DNA of 64,000 nt, taken from positions 2,666,001 to 2,730,000 of the forward strand of contig NC_047081.1 of NCBI RefSeq assembly GCF_902459465.1, read 5' to 3'. The position numbers and the translations under genes were made by a program. Source of the DNA: Asterias rubens (Eukaryota; Echinodermata; Asteroidea; Forcipulatida; Asteriidae). The notes under the pieces were generated by a model. That model was not told where the DNA came from. It was given only the letters and a program-made list of their open reading frames with translations, and ran no database searches. Below, one piece after another: positions 48,011-64,000 of the stretch. Every line of letters starts with the position of its first letter. Position 1 is the first letter of the stretch.

Positions 48011-50584
48011 AGTTTATGTATGGTGGACTGCATGATGTGCTTACACTGCCAGATGTTTTGTTAGTAAACACCAGTTCTGTACCGTTCCTTTAACATTCTG
48101 TTTACAAGAAATTCCTTGCAAGAGATTCTGTAAAAGAGAGAAAAGATTTGACTTTCGCTTTCCTGCCCAAAACCCAATGGGTACGGAGTTCCGGAAGGCA
48201 TATACTGTATATAAATATATAAATTAAAATGAAAGGTAAACAAATAATTATTGTTTCGTTCCCTCGAATTACTTTGTTCCTTGGATATAGTTAAATTAAT
48301 TAAAAAATTTTAACTTGTATTTATTGATGTATTATTACTGTGTTAATCGTCCATTTACTTTTTAGTTAGGTATCAATAGTAATTTTATACCTAATTTAAT
48401 TCCAGATAATCGACCACTATACAAACATTAATCTGTCGCAGCATAATTCAAATTGCTGTAAATGATGACGTCATTTTAGTTTATCTTGAATAAGATAAGT
48501 TTATCTTGGAATGTCACTGAAAACTGCAATTTCAGTAATGAGCATTATATACATGTAAGTTCTTAGCTAACTGAACACTTTTAATTATACATACAAAGTA
48601 TTAAAGGCACCCATTTTTGCACACAAATTTTATAAATCAAAATTTAACACATTAAAAAATATATTAATCTATATAGTCGTGATTTAATTACATGATTTAA
48701 TTCAACAAAGAATATATGACGACAAGTAATTGACTGTCTTGATTTTTAACCCAAATTCCGTAAACAGTGCTCCACAACTTCTTCATTACTTTCTAACAAG
48801 TTCAGGATTACTTTATCTTTTGAATTATGTTGAAATAAAATTTGCTTGTTACTCTGAAAGTTTGTTTTCTATGTTGAAAGGCAACCCCTGTAACAGCAAT
48901 CCTTGACCAATATTGAACTTATTGAGCGAATACTACAATATTGCATTGTTCCCTATGTAGGCAGGCATTTAGCTAAGAGTTGTGCACACAATAGCGCCCT
49001 CAAGAGTCCTAGCCCCGACTCCCTGGAGTTTGTGCACCACGTCAGCTAGACTGGGCCCCTGTCTTTATACGCAAGGATAAAGACAGGTACCAGCTATTCA
49101 GATTCAGTGATTCGATTGGGTACAATGATACCATTGGATAAATGCAGTGACTGAAGTGAAAGCTACCGTAGCTGGGTTTGTTTTGATTGGTCTGAGGTCA
49201 CCTCGGTTGGCCAATCAAAACACAGATATGGAAAACTTTCTTTCGGCCGTCCGCATCTACGTGTATTGACGTGTGTGATGTATGTTTTCAGTACATCATG
49301 CATGGACATGGTGGATACGGTACTTGCTTGGTAATGTTGTTGGTGTAGAATTTGTGCGCATCTCTATGTGAGGTCAAAGGTCAAACTACACGCCGGTTTT
49401 GAAGCCGGTCTCTGACGTTATTCACGAGCCTCGAAGAATGACGTCAGATGTTCAGGCGTCCTCTTTTTCGTAAAGCGTTAACCGCTTAAGTACTTTAGAG
49501 TTCGTATAGTGGGGAAGGAGGGAGGTGCTCTACAGATAAGTGTTCACTTCTGTGGGGTGGGGTGGGGTCTACTTCACTCTGCCTACCTGTAGAGCGAATA
49601 CCGTAATTTTCGGATTATAAACCGCACGGCATGTAAACCGCACTTCCCCAAAATGGGAACGACTCGCCTTTAACCCACTTGGTGCCGTCAACTCGCCGTC
49701 AACTCCTCCAATAATACATTTAAAATCCACAAAAGAGGCAAATAACTGTAAAGTATTAGCTAAAGGAGAATGTTCATAAGTTTTAGGTTACATTCCGGTA
49801 TAAAAATAATTTCGTTTACTCGAAGCAGCAAAACCGTCGGCCGCCGTTTTGTTTTTTGTTTTTTACAGAGCCAACACAATATGGACAACAGAGGGCGCCT
49901 TCCTGCACACATGGAGTAGTCTAGGGGTGCGCCCCACCCACCAAATTGTCTCCCATCGCACTCAGTGCAAAATGCTCAATAATAAAAAAAATCACGAAAA
50001 ATAATTAAAAGTCTCACAGCTTTTAACAATACGAAAGTGTAAGGCCGCCAGGGCTGGGTCTGTCCTTGACTATGGCTGTGATTTAAAGTTAATTTTTCTT
50101 CAAAGTTTTACAAATTTTTATGTGGGAGGGATCCCTATGATAGCAAAGAGGGGGGGGGGGCATTGGGCAAAAGAACCGTGAAATTACTGCAAAGGGGCGT
50201 CAAAATATTCTTATACCTAGTACGAGAACTGTTTCCCATTCCAATGGGAAACCAAAAATAGTGTTGGGTTTCAATTCTGGGTTAGGTTTGGTTTAATCTT
50301 CAGTCACTGGACAATTAAAGCTTTAAAACCAATAAATTGACATGAGTTCTTGTAAAAGTGTTTCTGAGAACAATCTACTTTATAGCCCCCCCCCCCCCAC
50401 ACACACACACACACTGGAAAAGGGGGGACAACTCTCCTTTATGTTGGACCAGAGTTTATGCCTATGGTGGGCATATTTCTCTGGATCAAAGACAGTGGTC
50501 ACAGAGAGTGGATGAGTTGGATTGGGGGTGGGGGTAATAAAATTGTAATTAAAAAACTGTATGCAGAAGTACCTGAAACTGTGA

Positions 50585-50839
50585 GAGGACGACGAACTGC
50601 CGACGTCTCAAACATGTCATTCCAAGTCGGCCTTCATACACAGTACTGGAGTTGCAGCTTCTGGTGCAAGGAGACTTCTATCGGCAACGGACACAGCAGT
50701 TCCGTCACTAAACGCCCTGCAGAAAAGTGCAAACAAAGAGGGTACATTGGAAAATACAGAGGACACGGCCCAGAAGAGGCTTGTGAAGGAAATCCACGAG
50801 TTACGAAAGGGAGAGCGGAGTGTCCATGGAAATCGATAG
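50585..50839 (+). pseudogene. Exon-like open stretch, unrecognised
   Basis: Eighty-four codons between stops (TGA 50582, TAG 50837) read like protein (ending TAQKRLVKEIHELRKGERSV). There is no start codon, no clear acceptor, and a polypurine run just after. It could be a decayed coding fragment or an exon of an unseen gene. Low confidence. Confidence 0.2.
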
Positions 50840-51119
50840 ACAATACAACAACCCGCTGAGAAACTGAAGAAGACAAAAAAAAAACACTTTCTGGTTGCAG
50901 CCACCTAAACGAGAGATGTTGTTTTCGAAAATGTCACCACAAAAAAACAAAAAAACAAAAACCAACAACAACATTGTGATGTTTAAATCATGAGAGCAAA
51001 CTTTGCAAAAAAATGTCAAACTTCCAAAGGACACAACAAAACAATGGAACATGTAACGCCACTCGACCCGCCCGAAACTTCAACATGGGTGACGAACGAG
51101 GAGAACTGTAAAGAACCAC

Positions 51120-51500
51120 TTAAAGCCAGTGGACACTATTGGTAATTGTCAAAGACTAGCCTTCACAGTTGGTGTATATCAAAATATGCATAAATAAACC
51201 TGTGAAAGTTTGAGCTCAATCGGTCATCAAAGTTGCGAGTAAATAATGAAAGAAGAAAACACCCTTGTCACACGAAGTTGGTGCGTTAAGATGGTTGATT
51301 TCGAGACCTCAAGTTCTAAACTTGAGGTCTCGAAATCAAATTCGTGGAAAATTACTTCTTTCTTCAAAACTATGGCACTTCAGAGGGAGCTGTTTTCACA
51401 ATGTTTTATACCACCAACCTCTCCCCATTACTTGTCACCAGGAAAGGTTTTATGCTAATAATTATTTTGAGTAATTACCAAAAGTGTCCACTGACTTTAA
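51120..51500 (-). mobile_element. Family-1 TTAA MITE with perfect hairpin
   Basis: TTAAAGCCAGTGGACACTAT to CCACTGACTTTAA. Core 51295-51339 with perfect 21-base arms and loop CTA. Confidence 0.88.
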
Positions 51501-52989
51501 GATAATAGGGTTACAACAGATGCCGATGGTGTCTTGCACAGTGTATGTGGCTTGAAGTTCAACCACAGTCAGTAATGTACTCTCTCATAATTTCCTTAAA
51601 AACTTAATTATATTCTTTTCAGAAAACTAGTGCTTGTAAAAAGTGCAAGCATCATTTACAAGTTTGTGAATGAAAGAATAAGAAAAAAATTGAGCGGTAC
51701 AAGGTATTTTTACATACAAAATATTTCCACAAACTACCAAAACAGCACATCCTAACTGGGGTGCACACCACCATTTTGTAACATTTAACATTCCATTTTC
51801 TTGTAAATAAATTGTGTAGCGCAGTGAAAAATTTGTAGGAAACTATCACCTGATTAAAAAAAACTAATCTCTATCACACTGAATGTCAGTTTACAAACTA
51901 TTATAAACAAATACAAGTTTAAAACCCAATCAAAAGAAGTAAAAAAAATGCTAGGGAGATGCAGTTTGTACCTTAGTCATCCTGGCATGTTCCTGCGTCC
52001 ATTTCTTTAAGGTTCAGGGCGACTTGCACACTTCTTGATAGAAAAAAGCTGAAGTAGGCGGGGTTGCTCAGAAACGATTTCAACACCCTCCACTATGGGA
52101 GTTTTGTGCACAGAGCTGTCGGAGAGAAAAACAAAATGTACAACGGGTAATTTCGATCCCAGTATCATGCTCAATCTTCAAAATTTTACCACCACAGGAT
52201 TGCCATGTTCAAGGGCTTTCCTCTCGTACAAAACTTAATGCTCTGACGATTTTTAAGTTTTTTCAAGAAATCCAAACGACCTCCATGCCATGATAGGCAC
52301 AGATCTGATTCTGAATCAAGCGATGAGAATCCTGAACCCAAAGACAAACACTCCAGGATTGAAGTTAATATTGCGGTAAAACGTCCCAGATGATCAATTT
52401 GAGGATTCGAGTGCCGATGATCAACAAAATGACACAGCATCAGTATGTTTATTTGGCGAGTAAGTCAATGTTTTCCTGCAGTACAAAAATTACATTATAG
52501 ATTTGTTTTGCCCCCCCCCCCTTAATTTAAGTTTGCCCCCCCCCCCCCTCTCTTGCCCCCCCCCCCCCCCGATTAACAGGTCTGGTGCCGCGGCTCACTG
52601 CTATGAATAATTCATCTCATGTTGTGAACTTTCTGAATACCTGGCGCAAGCGCACTGGCACTCGACGTAGAGCTCTGAACAATGACATAAACTTGATTCA
52701 AGTCTTAGATCGCGGTTATTTTTCTGCATCTCCGCCACAAAAAACGCCCCCACATTTTGTTATTATAGCTATCACGCGCCTTCGTTCGTCCCCAGCGCCT
52801 TGCTTTAACCAGACTGGCCGCAAGATGGCGCTGTTTTTAGCGGCTTTCAGGGCAGGACGACTAAAAAGCCACGGTCAAAGACTTGGAACCAAGTCTACGT
52901 AAAGTGTGGTACGCCCACAGCACACATAGCTCTATGCATACAGCACACACACAGAGCATATGCAGCAGACGGTATTGGCGTGTGCGCGT

Positions 52990-53159
52990 GATTGGCTGAG
53001 CGCCCCACGCCCCCAATCCGCCCACACACGAACGAACATTAGCAGACAACATGGGCGTGATGCGTGATTGGCTGAACGTAAATTTACCGTTAACCAATCG
53101 TGTTCCAACTCTATGGGGTCACGCACTCGGCGAGCGTGACCTTTACACTTTCAACCAAT
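52990..53159 (+). promoter_or_regulatory. CCAAT-box cluster upstream of the forkhead gene
   Basis: Four ATTGG/CCAAT boxes (52991, 53067, 53094, 53155) lie 280-450 bases before the start codon in a locally CpG-rich stretch. This suits an NF-Y type promoter. The same stretch has short inverted CTCTATG motifs resembling repeat ends, so it could instead be a mobile element. Confidence 0.3.
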
Positions 53160-53437
53160 GAGGTTGCTAGGTTCGTGTGTGCGTTTAAATTTGAAGATGT
53201 TTTCGTGCGAGCGCGCGGCATACGAAAAACACTTTGGTGTTGCGTATTTTTTTAATCGCGTTTTAAATTATGTTGCGGGCGGGACGCTAGGCGCTAAACT
53301 TTAAACGCCCGCTAGCTCATCATAAAACTGCATCTGAACGCAACTGAAACACATGTCTGTATTGTTTTTTTCTTGGGCTGGCTATTTTGAAGTTTTCCTT
53401 TACGACATCAATCAGTTCTCTCATTCTCTTGCAATCC

Positions 53438-62084
<8,647 letters not shown>

Positions 62085-62282
62085 ATTTAAAGGCAAATAG
62101 AACTGTTTTCCTTTTATAAGCATCACTATAGCCTAAGAGACTTGTCACACGGGGCAAATTTTACAGGCAACTTGGAGGAAACCAACTGCAGTCCATGCTA
62201 CAGGACCACTTAGATAGCACAGCAGTCATTCTTCAAACAATGTGTTATGAGTAGGATTTGAAACTTTGCATAGTGGAAATAA

Positions 62283-62620
62283 GATATAGAAGAGTTTGCG
62301 GTAACACCATGTAATATCTATATCTAAATGAGTTGGGGTGGTTCTGAAAAGAACCGTTGGTTTAACTTGACGTTTCGATCTTCTGGAGAAAGAATTGTAT
62401 TGGTCTAAAATAAACATGGATGCGCCCACACAGCTTCAAAACCGGAGTAAGCGCTCTAGTCAATATATATAGCTCTATGATTAACAAGGAGGCCAGAAGA
62501 CGATCAGAGAATACTGATCAAAACGTCGAGTTGAAACCAACAGTTCTTTTCAGAACCACCCCAACTCATTTAGAGATAGTTATTACATGGTGTTACCGAA
62601 AACTCTTCTATATCTTCTAT
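62283..62620. repeat. Long inverted repeat in the forkhead 3' flank
   Basis: Left GCGGTAACACCATGTAATAT ... AGTTGGGGTGGTTCTG pairs with CAGAACCACCCCAACTCATT ... TACATGGTGTTACCG. Confidence 0.75.
62409..62414 (+). terminator. Candidate forkhead poly(A) signal
   Basis: AATAAA about 325 bases after the stop codon. It lies inside repeat sequence, so it may be coincidental. Confidence 0.3.
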
Positions 62621-63007
62621 AATTATAATGTGTTATGATCGCCAAAAAAAAAAATGTGAGTGGCTTTTCCTCTTTGAGATTGCCTGGAACTGGTAGCCTA
62701 TGGCCTTGTGTGACATGACCCTTAAAAACAATTGTACAATAACTGTAGGGCCAAACAGTGTGTGTGCACATCTTATAATGGACCAATCCGGCCTGTCAAT
62801 CAAACTGTGCGCGTTCACCCATTTGACCAATCACAGCAATGATTGTGGTCGGACAAACTCGGTCATGCGTGCGCGTTTATTTGGCACGCGCAGCAGAATG
62901 TCATTGGGAGTGCTCGTACACGTGTCTTGCTCACGTGCGCTGTGGGCGGAGCTTAGTGGAAAGCCGGAACAGTCCATTACTAGGCAGTATGGCAGGCCTG
63001 TATTTAA

Positions 63008-63490
63008 ACCATAGAGTTATATATATTGACTAGAGCGCTAACTTGCTCTGCGTTTTGAAGCCACCCTGGCCGCAGACATGTTTGATGTGTTGCGTGAATT
63101 CGGAACGATTTTAATTTTAAGAGAAAACACATTGACGCGTTTTTTTTACATTCGGCGTGTGCGCTTACGTACGCGACTGTCCACTCGCGTACGTCCGCGC
63201 TACGAAAACCATAACTTCGGCTTGATTGAAGTACTAAAAAAAGTACACGCGCCTTTTAAACATGACGCTCGCAATTTGTATGCTGATCAGCAGATTGTGC
63301 GTTCACATTTGCTGCAGTTTTGCTTTGATGACACATAAAAACAGAACATACGCACCATAATGCAAATAGCCATACAATTGTCGTACAAAATTTCAAGCTT
63401 TTGTATTGGTCTGTACATAAACATGGATGCGCCCACACGGCTTCAACACCTTAGTTAGCGCTCTAGTCAATATATATAGCTCTATGATTA
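63008..63490. repeat. Element with about 50-bp inverted ends
   Basis: CATAGAGTTATATATATTGA and AGAGCGCTAAC pair with GTTAGCGCTCTAGTC and AATATATATAGCTCTATG. The right end is also present alone at 62415-62494. Confidence 0.7.
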
Positions 63491-63519
63491 ACAAGGAGGC
63501 CATGGTCTCTGTTGCCCCA

Positions 63520-63696
63520 GGGCCCAATCCCATGGAGCTACTTTTAGCTAACCATAACAAAACTATGCTTACCAAAATAAGGTTACCAGCCAAAATTACA
63601 TATCAATTGCTCCATTTCTGACTGGTTTCCTGCTAATTTTTGCTATGCTGAAATTTTGAAGCCAGTCTACTTAAAAAGCTTCATGAAATTGGGCCC
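63520..63696. mobile_element. GGGCCC-ended MITE
   Basis: GGGCCCAATCCCATGGAGCT to TTCATGAAATTGGGCCC. Confidence 0.7.
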
Positions 63697-64000
63697 TGGT
63701 CTTGGCTTCAGTGCCCCTTCAAAAGTTTTGAAGTGCCCTTTGCAAAATGAAAATTGCCTTGCCCACTCAAAGATTAAATTCCAGGAATGCTGTGGAATAA
63801 GGTAAAAGTTACGCGCATTGTGGGAATATATAGGCATTGTATGCTCTCTCAACACTGACGAGTCGTCAGAAAACATTATGTAAGTGTGCCAATCCTACAA
63901 CTAACGCCTAAAATAATAATAGAGTAGAGTCATTTCAATCAGAATCCTAGGTATGGCCATTTTTTGCAATATTGTCTTTCCTTTGTGGATTTGTGAAAAC

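Larger units (their letters stand above)
47062..52989. other. Intergenic, Dickkopf to forkhead
   Basis: Mostly AT-rich, with the tandem duplication at 47.8 kb, a MITE at 51.1 kb, several C/G homopolymer runs (50385, 52510-52570) and an exon-like fragment at 50.6 kb. 49378-49430 is an inverted relative of 44815-44890. Confidence 0.5.
62415..64000. other. 3' flank of the forkhead gene
   Basis: Filled by inverted-repeat elements and a GGGCCC MITE. No coding sequence seen. Confidence 0.55.

Overview
The window is eukaryotic and intron-rich. It has invertebrate-deuterostome genes, consensus GT-AG splice sites, (TAA)n microsatellites and a very dense load of short TTAA-flanked and fold-back elements. 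Gene content (an annexin A7/A11-type gene, a Dickkopf, a divergent forkhead) and the style of repeats suggest an echinoderm, perhaps a sea star. That placement is inference from memory, not something the sequence proves.

Layout. (1) 1-9.2 kb: no convincing gene; two minisatellites (1.92-2.40 and 6.45-7.18 kb) and many MITEs. (2) 9230-9873, plus strand: a terminal coding exon with a coiled coil followed by a Lys-rich, disordered tail; not recognised. (3) 15.2-33.9 kb, minus strand: a complete annexin in 13 coding exons (577 residues), with a Gly/Tyr/Pro/Ala-repeat and poly-Gln N-terminus, four annexin repeats, and probable 5' UTR sequence out to about 35.1 kb. Its introns hold tRNA-derived SINEs, LINE 3' ends, fold-backs and nested MITEs. 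(4) 39.7-47.1 kb, plus strand: a three-exon Dickkopf (362 residues) with both ten-cysteine domains and an unusual C-terminal tail of about 125 residues. (5) 53.4-62.1 kb, plus strand: a six-exon gene (882 residues) with a divergent forkhead domain and a long Gln-rich C-terminal half. Its first intron holds a (TAA)n tract of about 300 bp, into which the 3' end of a non-LTR retrotransposon with a restriction-like endonuclease is inserted. (6) 62.1-64 kb: 3' flank with long inverted repeats.

The three recognised genes are not an operon and show no evident shared pathway: Ca2+-dependent membrane binding (annexin), secreted Wnt antagonism (Dickkopf), nuclear DNA binding (forkhead). The most unusual signal is in the mobile DNA. 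Short TTAA-flanked elements keep a common outer shell around exchangeable central hairpins, and one copy sits inside another element at a TTAA whose empty form is visible in sister copies.

All exon joins were read by eye from splice signals, reading phase and family similarity. No alignment or transcript evidence was available.
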